A DNA stretch of 64,000 nt from Delphinus delphis (GCF_949987515.2 NC_082696.1:1697501-1761500), one strand, 5' to 3'; positions 47,896 to 59,191 are shown, counted from the stretch's first letter. Notes: generated from the sequence alone by a model not told the origin. Numbers and translations are program-made.

Positions 47896-50800
47896 CTTCC
47901 CGGCGCAGACCGACTTTAGGATGTACTCCTGTTGGTTGGAGTTTTGCTGATAAGAACGCATTAAATCGGTTTCCCCTGCTGGGGGCTACTAGGGATCCTG
48001 GTGTCCTGCGCCCGGTGCCAGCCTCTCCCTGCTGCGTGGGTCTGGGGACAGCAGTGCCAGGGTGCCAAGTGTCCCCCGAATTGTCCCCAGTGATGTGCTC
48101 AGGTTGAGCTCTGGGGTCGTGTCACTGTAATGAGATGGTGGGGAGAGCGTGTATCCGATGAGGGCCTCTCCGACTTTAAAATGTAACCTGACCTATGAAA
48201 AGAGGTGTGTCCTCTGAACGCAGAGGCGGTGGAACCCCGCTGGGCCTCCTGGGCCTGCTTTCCCACCGGGCTTCTCCCCCCTGGGCTCCTCCAAACGCGG
48301 GTCCCTTTTGTACCACTGAAGACACTCCTCAGGTGATTGCCTCAGTTATTTATCCAATGTATGGTTTCACCTCATGTATTGGAAAAAACTCAAGAGTTTT
48401 TGCAGGGTTGCAGTGTTTTCTAAAGGAAAAATTAGAAGGCTGCATAGAAAGATGTCTATTTGGTAGAGCTGACTGTAGTACTCCAACGGGAATGTCTTTT
48501 AAATGAGAAATTAAATCTGCCCTGTTTGAAGGCTGCTGTCTTTACAAAGTAGCCTGGATGAAGCTGCTGCTTTGCTACCAGCTTAGCGCAGTCGTGTCAA
48601 TGATTTGTTAGCTGCTTCTGGATTAGAGAATCAGGAAGCTCAGCGTCTTAAGATGTGTCCCAGGACTCCCGCGATCTTCCCACATGGCAAGGGGGGGCCC
48701 TAACTGCGCAGCCTCTCCTCCTGTGATTCCGCGGCTGCTAGCAAAGGAGGGAGCTAGTTACCGAGTGGAACTTCCATAGGCTTCTCACCCCCCATCTTAT
48801 CCAGTCACAGCTGCAGGTTTAGCTTACCTGTGTGTGTGTGGGTGTGTGTGTGCGTGCGTCCTACCTTCAACTGGAGCTCGGAGGGGCACACAGAGCCTGC
48901 AAAGATGCATGACGTGCGTGTGGCAGGAAGGAGCTTTGCGATGCTGCTGTGAGTTGTTCTGTCGGGGGAGCAAGAACCCAGTTGATGATTAACTTGGCTT
49001 AAGTAATGTACAGACCAGACTTGTGAGTCCTCAGCCTCTAATTACGGGGAGCCTTTTGGGAGAGAAGATCAAACAGGTTTTTTTGTTTTATTTATTTATT
49101 TTTTAATGTGGGGACCAGAAGGAACACGCACCCTTTGTCTTGAAACTTTGTTCTTGGCACAGATTATGTGATCAAAAGAGAAGAAGAATTGAATGTGTGT
49201 GACACCAGCCCGGCGATTAACACGTTCACATTTTTCTTACAGAGAAAAAAGTAGGAGTGATCCTAGTTCTATGATGCAGGGTACAATCAAAAGGCCTTCA
49301 TCTCCAGCCCCAGGTCCACACTTCAGTAACTCCCGGCTAATCGGGGCCCCTCCTACCCACACCCCGGGGTTAACCGGGGCATGGGTCACCATTCAGGTGT
49401 GGAGACAGGAAGAACTTTTATCTGACCCAGATAAAAGTTTTGTCCCACAGACATTCCCAAGTGAGAATGAGCTTGAGCATTTTGGAGGGGGGGGGGGGAT
49501 TTAAACTGCAATTAGGAGAAGTCATCACATTAACACTTACCAGAACGAACGAGCTACACCGTTTTAATTGCCGCGTCTACAGTCACAACAGGAAGCGCGC
49601 AGTAGGTACTTAGTATTTGTTGAATAAATAAATGAGCGAGTTTTACTGCTGTAACAAAGCGGAAGATGATTTCAGTATTTACTATCTCCACGTTCTGTAT
49701 TTCTAAGCTAATGTAACCCCCATGACCTCTGACCAAAGCAGCCCTTACTGTTTGGCCAGTCCTGTGCTCACCTGTCTGTGCCTTCCAGGGAGGTTGTCAT
49801 TCCCCGAGAAGAGGCTGCCATTCCCATTTATGTAAGCGTTACGTTCCCAGCAACACTGACTTGGAAAGATTTGGATACCCCAGAGGAGCCTGGAAGCTCC
49901 ATCTCCCACCAGGAGGCGCCAGCGGTCACCCCAGGTGGGATGTGAGGAAAGGCTCTGGGGACCTGCAGGGATACTGGTGCTGGAGAATCTGCTGGTGGTT
50001 GTTTTGCTGGTCACGGCTTGCCCTGACCCTGAGTGGCAGCATCTCCTCCTCCCTGGCAGGTGCCGGCATTAAGCACTGCAGGAAATGAGGGTCTGACTCT
50101 GCAGCTGTAATCACGACGTCTGGTGTTTTCCTTGGACCGACCATGCTTGCTCCGTGACCTCTCAGGGGAACGAACTCGCTCAGGGTCACAGAGGAGGGGG
50201 AGGCATCCACGGGGCTGGGCAAGGCTTCCTTCTGCGGCACTCGTGCTCGTTATGCCCCAGGCTAATCTGTGACCCTGGCCCTTTGAAGGACCTCTTTTCA
50301 AGCTAGGGAGTAACATTTACCCACCCACAGGGCACTTGCAGTGCCGTGGAACTCATGCGGAAAATGCTTCCTGTGCGTGTTCTCAGCTTTCAAGGAAAGA
50401 ACAGAGGTGTTTTAGATGCCATCTCTGTATCCTGAACTTTGGGACGTTTTTCATTTTTGTCCTCTCAATCTGCCGTAAAGGTTGAGAAGGCTGGAAAGCC
50501 GAATTGTAGATGGGGAGCAAAAGGGCAAAGCAGGTGGAAATCGCATCAGTCTTTCATGGCGTGTAAAGTCCGCATCTCGAAGAAAGGGCTAAGCCAGATA
50601 CTTGTTTTGAATGGCATTCCCTGGGTAGAAGTTCTCAAACTTTTGTGGTCATAAAAAATTGGTCCCAGGGAAGCTTGTCAAAATGCAGATTCCCAGGAGT
50701 GCTCTAGAGTCTGAGTTAACGGGTGTGGCAGGGAGCCCTGGGGTCTGTACGGATGCCCCGGGGCTCCCAGCTCCTGGGAACCGGGCTGTGCTTTCCCTCA

Positions 50801-53800
50801 CACCGGACCCCCTGCCCCTCGCCCAGGTTCAGGGGATTCAGACAGGATGTGCTGCCCTGCCCCTGAGCCTGGAGGCCTGCGGTGAGTAGGGAGGGCTGGT
50901 GGCCACACAGACTGGCTCGCTGCTCTGGAGGGAACCCGTGTGACATCGCTGTAACACATTTTCCCTGCAGAAATACATGGAAGTCGATGCTGTGTGCCTG
51001 GCTCCGCAGTGGGGTATGCTCAGTCCTGGTGCCGTGAGGAACCTTTGACTTAGCACAGAGTTAGAGACCGAGGAGTTAGTGAAAAGCGGAGACATAAAAA
51101 CCCCCAGCGAGGGACGGGGGAAGGGTTACGGAGGACAGTGCCAATCCTGGGTGACAAAGCCCTGTCGCCATGCAGCGGGGTCCTGGGGACGCACCCGGGG
51201 GTCTGCATGGCTGTGCCCCTCAACGCTAGTCAGAAGCCACCAGCTGCAGGCCGGGCTGGGCAAACATTAATGACAAAGCAATTATTCCAGCACAAACACG
51301 CCAGGGTCAGTTTTCCAGGGGGGAGGGGGATTGGAGAGGGAGGAGAGAAGCCAACTATGGAATCCAGAGAGGTCCCCCTTCAGAAGAAAGAGGACATCGT
51401 GATTTGGAAGAGAAGGGGTCAAAATCCATGTTTATAAACGTCGAAGCGTGGTCAAACAGAGGAACTGAACTCTCCGCCAGTACCGTGGTCTCATTTTACG
51501 ACATTAGAAGAAAAGTCATTTGCAGTAAAAATTCCCGCCGTTTGTCTGAGCGTTTTTTACTTGGGTAGTGATGGGCCGGGAGCCCACCTTTGCTGCCCCC
51601 GCCGCTCCGGCTGTCAGGTAGTGCCGACCTGGGGAGCGTTTCCCTTTGTGAAAACGTGCCAGGATGTTGAGGCTGCTCTGGGTGGTCCTGGGTGTGTACG
51701 GTTTGATTAAATTCTGGTTTTCTGCAGTGTTATGTTTACAGATACTATTACCTGAGGCTGGGAGACTCTCTTGCTACAAGACTTGGAGGTTGTTCTGAGA
51801 CCCTTGCACTGGGTCCAGAGGAAAGTGGATTTGGGTGTGGTGGTCTGCCACTCACCAGGTGCTGGGCCCTCGGCCCCTACCCCTGGTGGTATGGGAACAG
51901 TCTGCGCCAACGTAGTTCTCCCGTAAGAATCAAGTTACCGCCACCTGCTTCCCCCTTGGACTGACTTCTCAGATTATTGAAGCTACTGAAGTAATTCCTC
52001 ATTTCCTATATAAGAATTTGAAACACAATTGATCATTTTCTCAAACAGGGTGACCGGCATAATTGCATTCATTAATTATTTGCCTTAAACTTAATTGCTA
52101 ATCAAAACAAGAAATTGAGGTAGTGGACCTTGAAAACAAGGTGAAGTTTTATCCCTGAAGGCAGGAAGTCAGCATTTATGCAACAGTGTTGTTTTACAGA
52201 CGTATGATTCACGTGTGTGTGTGTGTATTGTGAGCGTTAGCCACATGCGTGTGCTGTGTGTATATTACATGATTTACACACACGGATATGGGTGGTCGAC
52301 ACTCACAGTAACCCGCTTTACAGCCAGGGAAGCTGAGGCCTGGAGACGCTAGAGCCTCGGAGGACAGAGTTGAGATGTGGACCCTAAGACCAGAAAGACC
52401 CTGCCTCCTGGGGCAGGTGTTCAGGCTGCGCTGATCCCAGGCGCTGGGCTCTCTCCTCCTGCAGCGTCCCTCCCTCTTCGCTGAAAGCCCTGCAGAACCG
52501 TAACCGGTCAAAATGCCACCTGTGGTATGGGAGCTAAGACGCTGCAGAGCAGGGCCTTTTTCTCTCCTGGGGACTTTCCTGTCCCCCTGAAGAGCCGACA
52601 GCTCAGCCCCCCCAGGTGCCGTGGACGGGCTGCGGTGAAGGAACGTGGTGATACAGGCACCAAACGCAAGGTCCACGAGGCGCGAGCCCGGGAAAGTAGA
52701 CTCTTACGTAGAAAAAGACATTGAAAATATTATCGGTGGCTCCTGCCAGAGGGGGTGTCCTTGGCTGCTTTTGGTCCTCATTCCACTCTCATAAGCTGTA
52801 TTACTCCGTATTCTTATAAAGAAATGTCTAATGCAAAATTGCTGGCAAAGAAAAGTCTGCACTTGGGAAGACATGCTGGAGGCGGGAGGGGTCCTAGAGA
52901 CGGTGTCCGGCCTGAGGAAGGGGGAGCTGTCAGGTGGGAGCTGGCCTGTGGGTTTGCGGGGTTAAGTTGTATGTGTGCTGTAGCTTCACGTGGAGCCTCC
53001 AGTTTCCACCTCTGTACACAGAGCAGTTTTATGTCTCCCTGTTTTCCTTCTGAGAACCGTTTAAGACTTCAGGACGTCGGCCTGAAAACCCACTTGGACC
53101 AGCTGGACCAGCAGATCAGCGAGCTGCAGCTGGACGTGCGCAGAACCTCCAGCGAGGCCCCGGACAGCGACAGCAGGCCCAGCTCGGGTATGGCGTCCAC
53201 TCGGGCCCTGGACCACCTGTCCCTCACCCCAGGGCGCGGCACTGCCCGGCAGGGCTGACAGGGTGAACCCGCCTCTGTGCCCAGGCCACCGGAGGGTCAG
53301 GAGCTGTATGCGCGCCTGGAAGAGCACGTTATTGGAGAATACTGAAGACGAGATACTTTTAATACTTTTATTTAAATGCGCTTGGGAAAACGGGGAGAGA
53401 GAGGGAGAGAGTGGGTGTGTACATACTCGTTGTTTAATTGGAAAAATATTGCTTTTGATGGAAAAACCCCATGAGCTTCTCGCCTGCCTCTGGCTAAGAC
53501 AGATTCTGTTCATGTTGAACCAGCATGGAGATTGTAAATAATAACTTTTATGTGACAGCAAAAGTATTTTTTTTTTTAAGTCTACAGTCTAAAATCAGTA
53601 CAGTCTCCTCTCCTGCGGCCCTGTGCACCCTCCTTTCGAGGTCACGTAGCGATGGTTAGGGTCGTTCTGACCTTCATGGTCCTGGGCACATGGGCTTTCT
53701 CTCCAGATTCCAGGCTCAGACAGCAGCTCAGACGGCAAACCCAGGAGACCAGCGTCTTCCTAAGTACAGTGTTCTCTGCCGTGTCTTTCTCTTCTTTTCA

Positions 53801-56800
53801 GTTTGCAAAATCCTGTCACAGTCTGTGTTGTCAATCATGTAGCAGGGCCGGGCCGGGGGACCTCCCCAAACGCTGCCCCTTCTCTGGTGGCTGCCTCAGA
53901 TGAGCTTGGCGGGCACGAGGAGGGGCGGGGGAGGATGCCAGCCTCCCTCTTCCGGGGCTGGAAGCCGGAGGTCACACGGGGGGACGTGAGCCACTCGCCC
54001 AGGAGAGGGATGAGCAGGTGGTGGGCAACAGGAGACACTGGTGGGGAGGCGTCCTTGGCATTCTGGCCCCGGGCACCTCCCCGGCCCGGTCCCCTCCCCG
54101 CCCCCGGGCCCACTTCCCTGAGACCCCCAGCCCCTCAGCGCGGGCCCCCCAGACCACACCGACAGCCTCTGCGCCCCTGTGCAGGCTTCTACGAGCTGAG
54201 CGACGGCGGGTCCTGTTCCCTGTCCACCTCCTGCACGTCTGTGTGCAGCGACTGCGTGTCCTCCTCTCTGGGCGCTGTGCTGCCTGCCACCCCGAAGGCC
54301 AGGCCCAGCGCGGGGGACTGCCGGCCCCGGTCAGCAGATGAGACCACGGTGTGTGGGGTCCCCCTGACTGCGTGGGAACCCCAGGCCAGTGAGGGGGGCA
54401 CCGGCCAGCTGCTGCAAGGCGAGTCCCGGCCCCGCCCAGTGTCCACAGGTAAGGGGAGGTGGGAGCAGGGGCGGCGCCAAGCCCTATACACGGAGGGGTG
54501 CGGTCCCCGAGCCCCATACACGGAGGGGTGCGGTCCCCGAGCCCCATACAAGGAGGGGGGCGGTCCCCGAGCCCTATACATGGAGGGGTGCGGTCCCCGA
54601 GCCCCATACAAGGAAGGGGGTGGTTCCCGAGTCTCATATTTTCTGTGGGCTTTTTTGGGTTTTGGATGGAGGTAGGCATCAAACGCCCACCTGTGTTCCT
54701 TGTAGCAGGGCTGTTGCAATAAAAGGCTTCTCGTCTTACTTAAAATGAACATCCGTTCACACCCTTCCACGGCCCTCGTGGCCACTGCCGGGGACTAGGG
54801 TGGGAGCAGCGCTGCAAGTGGGCGTTGAGAGAGTTCACTTCACACGCAGTTTCCCCCCACTGGCCAGGGAACAGCCTTTCTTTTTCTTCCGAGTGTCCCA
54901 AAAGGAAAAGATGCGTCTTATTCCTCATGCTGGACCTGGGCCGCTAGGGTCCGTGGGCTGTCTTTTTTGCACATCTGTGAATGCCTCAGGGAAGGTCTGT
55001 TCCGAGCCCTTGTCCCGATGGCCGTGTGGTCACCGGCGCCCCATCTCCCTCGGCGTCCTACGCACCTTCAGTGAACAAGGGCAGGAACTGAACGTTAGGG
55101 TCTAGGACTCGCCTTCTAGGCTGTGACTGGAAGGAACGTGATGGGAGCCGGGTGATGGGGCGTGTACAGCAGACACCAGCGTGTCCAGGCGTGGAACGTG
55201 CAAGGCCGGGGCCTCGTCCTGCGCGGGGGGAGGGCCTCGTGCCCCAGGATTGTGCTTGCTTCTTCCCTTATTTATGTTTTGTTCTTTTTCTCCTTCCCAG
55301 GTGACCTTGAAAGAGCCCTGCCGGCTGAAGTGGGGCTCCAGAAAGCCAGGGCACACCCCAAGGCCACTTCCTTCCTCTGCCACGGCATGGACCCCAAGTA
55401 CCAGTGTGACCTGGTGTCCAAGGGGGGCAGGGAGGTGTACCCGTACCCCAGCCCCCTGCACGCCGTGGCTTTGCAGAGCCCCCTCTTTACTCTGACCAAG
55501 GAGACCGCACCGAGCGATGGCCACTTGCCCCCCAGTCAGCCCCTCCCTGGCGCCACAGGTCCGAGCCCCATTCGGACTGGACTGGGCCTCGAGGCTGGCC
55601 CAGCCAGCGCCTACATAGAGAGGCTGCTGCGACTGCAGGGCCGAGGGCCCCCTGCGAGGGGCAGTGTGGTTGAGCGTGGGCCCCCAGGACGGGAGGCGTC
55701 CCTATCCCCGCAGGGGCTCGGGGTCCGGGGGGCGGACAGTGAAGGTGGCCTGGAGAAGCCGGTGTGCGCCCGGGGGAGAGCGGAGGTGGGAGGGGAGGCC
55801 CAGAGCGGGGCCGCCCGTGGGGACAGCCTCGAGCAGCCGGGGCCTGTGCCCCTTGTACGCACCCTGCACCCCAGCAGCCGTCCAGAGGAGGGCCCCAGAC
55901 CCTCGCGCAGCTGCGTGCACCGGGAGGCCCGTCCAGGCTCCCCATGGCTGGGCTGTGGCCAGGCCCCTGCTCCCTGCTTGCAGGGTCAGCAGCCAGCTCT
56001 CCATGGCTGGACGGGCAGAGGCAGGTCGCCGGGCGGGGGGGCGGGGGGGGAGGGCCCCCCTCGGGCCCCTGGACACTGTGTCCGCCCGCACTTTGCTGCC
56101 AGAGGAGCTCTCCCTGTGGGGCCCCCCAAGGCCAAGCCTGTGAAGATCAAGAGGGGGGCCAGCGACAAGGCGCTGAGGCTTGGGGGGCCGCAGCTTCAGT
56201 GGGGCGCCCTCGGGGGCCCCCAGCCGCCCCCTGAGTCGGGAGGTGGTCTCAGGAGGCCCCTCCTGGCCAGGGCGGCGCCCGGCCGGTCCTGCTCTGAGTC
56301 CAGCCTCTACCCCATGTCTGTCTTCGTCCCCCTGCTGGTGGCCCGACCAGAGGGTCACCAGGTGTCAGCTCAGGCCTTGTTCCCCTTGGAAGCAGCCCCG
56401 CTGGTGGCAAGCAGAGGGGAGGCCCGGAGGAAGCAGCGCAGGTGGCAGTCCTCCGTAGAGATCTCAGCCCGGTCCCGCCCGGACCCCAGCCTGGGGCCCC
56501 ATAGGCCGGCGGCCCGGAGAGGGGGTGGCCCGCGGCCCGTGTGCACCAGACCCAGGCCCAGGCTGCCCCGCCAGGACGCCCGAGCCCGGAGCGGGTCGGA
56601 CGGCTCGGAGCGCTCGGCCGAGTGCGCGTCCCTCTTGCGCTCCACCGTCGCGGAGAGCAGCGGGGACGAGGCCAGCGACCACACGGCCAACCGCTTCGGG
56701 GACGCGGAGTCCAGTGGCAGCACCTCGGAGGGCAGCGGCCAGGGCGGGGGACGCTCCAGCCAGCGGGCCCCGGCCAGCTCCAGGCCCCCTCTGCCGCCGG

Positions 56801-56895
56801 TGCCCAGGCTGTGCCGTGTCAAGGCCTCCAAGGCCCTGAAGAAGAGGCTCCGCAGGTTCCAGCCGGCTGCTCTGAAGGTCATGACCATGGTGTGA
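47399..56895 (+). CDS. DACT2: DACT2, Dapper/Frodo-family antagonist of beta-catenin signalling (four spliced exons)
   Basis: Joining 47399-47635, 53055-53187, 54185-54448 and 55301-56895 gives 2,229 coding bases, 742 residues plus TGA. Introns are GT...AG with phases 0, 1 and 1. Residues 66-107 form a leucine-rich coiled coil, which in DACT proteins mediates dimerisation. A Ser-rich block follows at 118-145. Conserved family blocks lie at 242-279 (ends LFTLTKE), 540-551 ([12 protein letters not shown]), 587-600 (basic, RWQSSVEIS) and 675-679 (NRFGD). A Lys/Arg cluster lies near the end, and the tail Met739-Thr-Met-Val742 fits a class I PDZ ligand for Dishevelled. Family knowledge: cytoplasmic/nuclear scaffolds that modulate Wnt and, for DACT2, Nodal/TGF-beta receptor degradation. 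Human DACT2 is slightly longer (about 770 residues, from memory). The reading frame is uninterrupted, so the gene looks functional. DACT1 and DACT3 are less likely because the exon 1 and exon 3 motifs follow DACT2. Confidence 0.95.
50626..50780 (+). mobile_element. MER5-like hAT-Charlie DNA transposon fragment in DACT2 intron 1
   Basis: Contains the left-end words TTCTCAAACTTT and the internal words AGCTTGTCAAAATGCAGATT, which match my memory of the MER5 non-autonomous element. The right end is decayed. Ancient, placental-wide family. Inferred from recalled consensus only. Confidence 0.65.
52050..52115. promoter_or_regulatory. AT-rich block with three TAATT motifs in DACT2 intron 1
   Basis: TAATTGC at 52060, TTAATTA at 52072 and TTAATTG at 52091 fall within 40 bp of otherwise non-repetitive sequence. 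These are homeodomain-type core sites. A regulatory role is inference from motif clustering alone; AT-rich DNA makes such motifs by chance. Confidence 0.25.
52290..52390 (-). mobile_element. MIR SINE fragment in DACT2 intron 1
   Basis: Reverse-oriented MIR core: a decayed form of the tract usually reading TTTACAGATGAGGAAACTGAGGC lies at about 52317-52342, followed by the decayed tail toward the tRNA-related part. Old and heavily mutated. Confidence 0.5.
53055..53187 (+). CDS. DACT2: DACT2 coding exon 2
   Basis: Encodes residues 80-123 and the first base of Gly124. It carries the rest of the coiled coil (Leu at 82, 84, 89, 93, 96, 103 and 105) and the start of the Ser-rich segment ending RPSS. 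The acceptor is a pyrimidine tract followed by GAG at 53052-53054. A second in-frame AG at 53071-53072 would drop six residues, but the family pattern N/S-R-L-R-x-Q-D favours 53055. The donor is GTATGG at 53188. Confidence 0.93.
53188..54184 (+). other. DACT2: DACT2 intron 2
   Basis: About 1.0 kb, GTATGG...CAG, phase 1. The last 250 bp become strongly GC-rich with long pyrimidine stretches toward the acceptor. No repeat or extra exon recognised. Confidence 0.88.
54185..54448 (+). CDS. DACT2: DACT2 coding exon 3
   Basis: Encodes the end of Gly124 to the first base of Gly212. It opens with [16 protein letters not shown], the signature of Dapper-family proteins that follows the coiled coil, and contains several Cys/Ser-rich turns (residues 133-147). 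The acceptor is TGTGCAG at 54178-54184 and the donor is GTAAGG at 54449. The second half (about residues 160-211) is low-complexity and poorly conserved in the family. Confidence 0.93.
54449..55300 (+). other. DACT2: DACT2 intron 3
   Basis: About 0.85 kb, GTAAGG...CAG, phase 1. Its first part is a five-copy 30-bp minisatellite (separate entry). An AATAAA-like word occurs at 54718, but there is no reason to infer a used poly(A) site there. Confidence 0.88.
54481..54630 (+). repeat. 30-bp minisatellite, five tandem copies, in DACT2 intron 3
   Basis: Copies start at 54481, 54511, 54541, 54571 and 54601, each exactly 30 bp. Each begins GCCCYATACA and the first four end CGGTCCCCGA; the last copy has TGGTTCCCGA. 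Copies differ at only a few positions. The array begins 32 bp after the exon 3 donor. The period is a multiple of three, so the array stays open in one forward frame. Confidence 0.95.
55301..56895 (+). CDS. DACT2: DACT2 terminal coding exon 4
   Basis: Encodes residues 213-742 and the TGA at 56893-56895, about 70 percent of the protein. It opens [16 protein letters not shown] after a T-rich tract and CCCAG. The middle (about residues 290-450) is Gly/Pro/Arg-rich and diverged. Conserved blocks recur at 242-279, 464-478 ([12 protein letters not shown]), 540-551 and 587-600, then a Ser/Gly stretch at 679-692 and a basic stretch before the PDZ-ligand tail. Runs of seven and eight G at 56034-56050 keep the frame. 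The C-terminal region is the usual Dishevelled-binding part of DACT proteins. Confidence 0.94.
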
Positions 56896-57410
56896 GGTCG
56901 CGGGGCGACAGCAGGGCCTGTCCGGGCCCGGGAGCCACAGACACAAAGGGACCTTTCGTGGCTGAGGACGGGTCCAGCCTCGCACGGTGTTAGACGTGCA
57001 GGTCTGTGTCATCTGGACACTTTGCTTGCTCCCCGAAGCTGCCCTTCAAAAGGAGTCCCCTCAGAGGAGATGATGGGCCCGTCCCTGGTGCATCCCCCCC
57101 CAGGTTAGGCTGTGACTTTGCGCACGTCACCCCACCTTGGCCCCAGTGGAGACCTTCACCCAGAACTCTGGGACTGCAGATTCGTCGGGGCGCTGGCCTC
57201 CCAGCTGCCTGTGCCGTGAGCCCCGTGCTTGCTTCCCTCCATCCTGTTCCACTTGGGCTGGGCGCTCGGTGTACCCCAGCCTGTTGAACAGTTTCCCCGC
57301 AAAAGCGTTCCCTTTAAGAAATGGTCGCAGGACTGCGCTGTGGAAACTGGGTTGGACTCTGAATCCAGGTCAAACCCTCAACATGAATAAACAGCCGATT
57401 ATGCCTTTGT
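56896..57410 (+). other. DACT2: DACT2 3' untranslated region with poly(A) signal
   Basis: A canonical AATAAA lies at 57386-57391, about 490 bp after the stop, followed by a T/GT-rich stretch (57400-57440) suitable as a downstream element. No closer AATAAA was seen. The transcript end is therefore placed near 57405-57415; alternative downstream ends are possible. Confidence 0.7.
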
Positions 57411-58943
57411 CTTTGCAAGTCAGTCTTTCCCTTTTAGCCTCCCTGCCCTCAGGAACGTAGTAGGTGCTCAGCAAACCCTAATCCTTCCCCATCATGTGGA
57501 CACTCTTTCACCCGAGGTGGGAAAATGCATTTCACATGAGTACGCTCCACAGTCTTCCCAACACTCCTGAATTGAGCATAAAAATGCTTTGGAAAAGAAA
57601 CCCTTTTATGGTGTTTATTTTTCAAAGGGAATTTCCCTCAACTTTTCAGGAAGGTAGGATTTTCAGGGAAGCTGCCTGCGGAGAGCAGCATCTTCAGTTC
57701 GTGAAGCAGTTTTATCCTGAATTATTCAAAGCTGCTTCTGAGGGCCTGGAGGTGGAGAGAAGGCATGGGGGAGGTGGGGAACGTCTTCCCCAGTAGCCCA
57801 CGTGGGGCTCTGGCCCGCCACAGCCCCACCCTGGGGCTAAATGCACCGTTGGTAGGAACTGTTGAAGGAAAACGGTAAGAAAACAGGCTAAAATGGTAGT
57901 AGATCTTGTACTAGACATTCGACATTCATGTAACGAACAGCTAGTTTCAGGACGCACTTCAGGGATTCACACTTTAAAAAGATTAACATTTTAGAACAAA
58001 GAAGTCCACCTGTTTGACCTGGGCAGAGGTTTCCAAAAGTGAAGGAGAGTGGCTGCTTTCTGTCACTCTCTTTCTTTCTGTCTCAAAAGTGCAACCATTT
58101 CAAAGGGCCCAGAGCAGACTTGGAGTCTATCTGGATAGAATTCCCACGTGGGCTTCACAGAATCCGCTTACTAACAGAGGTGAAAGGGTCTTCCTGAGCG
58201 TTCTATAAAACTGCTCTGATATTTGGAGGAAAGCGTCAAACCCACCCATGGTGGAGGTTTTGGATAAAAGATAGTACACAGGGTATTTTCTTTAATGGTC
58301 TAAATCTCAACCGTGTGGCACAAGAGGCGATGGGAACCCAGTATTTGCCAGGGCCGCTGAGCAGGCGAGGGTCCTGGGAGAGGATCCAGAGCCAGGCTTC
58401 TGGCCCCGCCTCGGTCCCAGCAGTGTCCACAGTCTGTGTCCCTTGCCGGCCACCCCAGAGACATGGCCGTGAAGCTCCCTTTACGGAGTGTGTCCTGCTC
58501 TGTTTGACATTATCTCTTGCGTCTGTTGGAGTTTTTCTCAATTCGGGGGCTTTGAATGCCGTATTTGGAAACTGCAGACTTCCTTCGTCCTCAGCAGGAC
58601 CCCCGTCCTTGTGTCACAGGAGAGGACCCTCAGGCTGTGTCTCTGGCCAAGATCATGTGAGATCAGTGCTGAAGGGGATGCAGTGGGTTCGGGCCCCTGG
58701 GGATTTCTGACAGTGTTTATCTTTCTCAGAAGCCAGGCTCCATTTCCTCATGGTTCAGGTTCCAAAGCACAACCAGACAGGAATGCGTCCCCGCCCAGAA
58801 GATGCCGGGCCTGTCTGTGCAGCCGGCAGACTAACGGGGCAAACTAACCATAAAACCCATGCAGACTCCACGCAAAATGCAACCGCGGCATCTGCGACAG
58901 AGAGCCTCAGTGATGAGATGTCAAATCAGTCATCAGTCAGTGT
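57411..58943. other. Downstream intergenic sequence, no gene recognised
   Basis: Follows the DACT2 poly(A) site. A short MIR-like word GTAGTAGGTGCTCAGCAAAC lies near 57456. Nothing else is recognised. Confidence 0.5.
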
Positions 58944-59191
58944 CCCTCCCTCCCTCCCTCTCTCTCTCTCTCTCTCTGTCTCCTTCTCTTTGATCCTCTC
59001 TCTATCTGTCTGTCTCTCTCCATCTGTCTTGGTCTCTCCCCAGCCTTGCAGACACACACACACACACGCACACACACACGCACACACACACACAACACAC
59101 ACACACGCACACACACACACACACACACACGCACACACAACACACACACGCGCGCACACACACACACGCACACACACACACACACACACAC
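58944..59191. repeat. Compound (CT)n and (CA)n microsatellite
   Basis: A pyrimidine tract (CCCT then TC repeats with CTGT interruptions) at 58944-59040 is followed after a short spacer by about 140 bp of CA repeat at 59052-59191 with several CG interruptions and two AACA breaks. Confidence 0.95.

Larger units (their letters stand above)
47636..53054 (+). other. DACT2: DACT2 intron 1
   Basis: About 5.4 kb with a GTAAGG donor and a pyrimidine-rich GAG acceptor. The CpG island extends into its first 250 bp. It holds a short TG-rich microsatellite at 48831-48855, a poly-T/ATTT tract at 49077-49105, a G run at 49487-49498, a MER5-like fragment, a MIR fragment and an AT-rich block with homeodomain-type motifs (listed separately). 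No other coding exon is recognised. Confidence 0.85.

Noticed and set aside
53072..53073. An alternative exon 2 acceptor six codons downstream
   Set aside because: It lacks an adjacent pyrimidine tract and would remove residues conserved in the family, though low-level use cannot be excluded.
55702..57012. Several reverse-strand open frames antisense to DACT2 exon 4
   Set aside because: They are shadows of the GC-rich coding exon. No independent start, splice or domain evidence.
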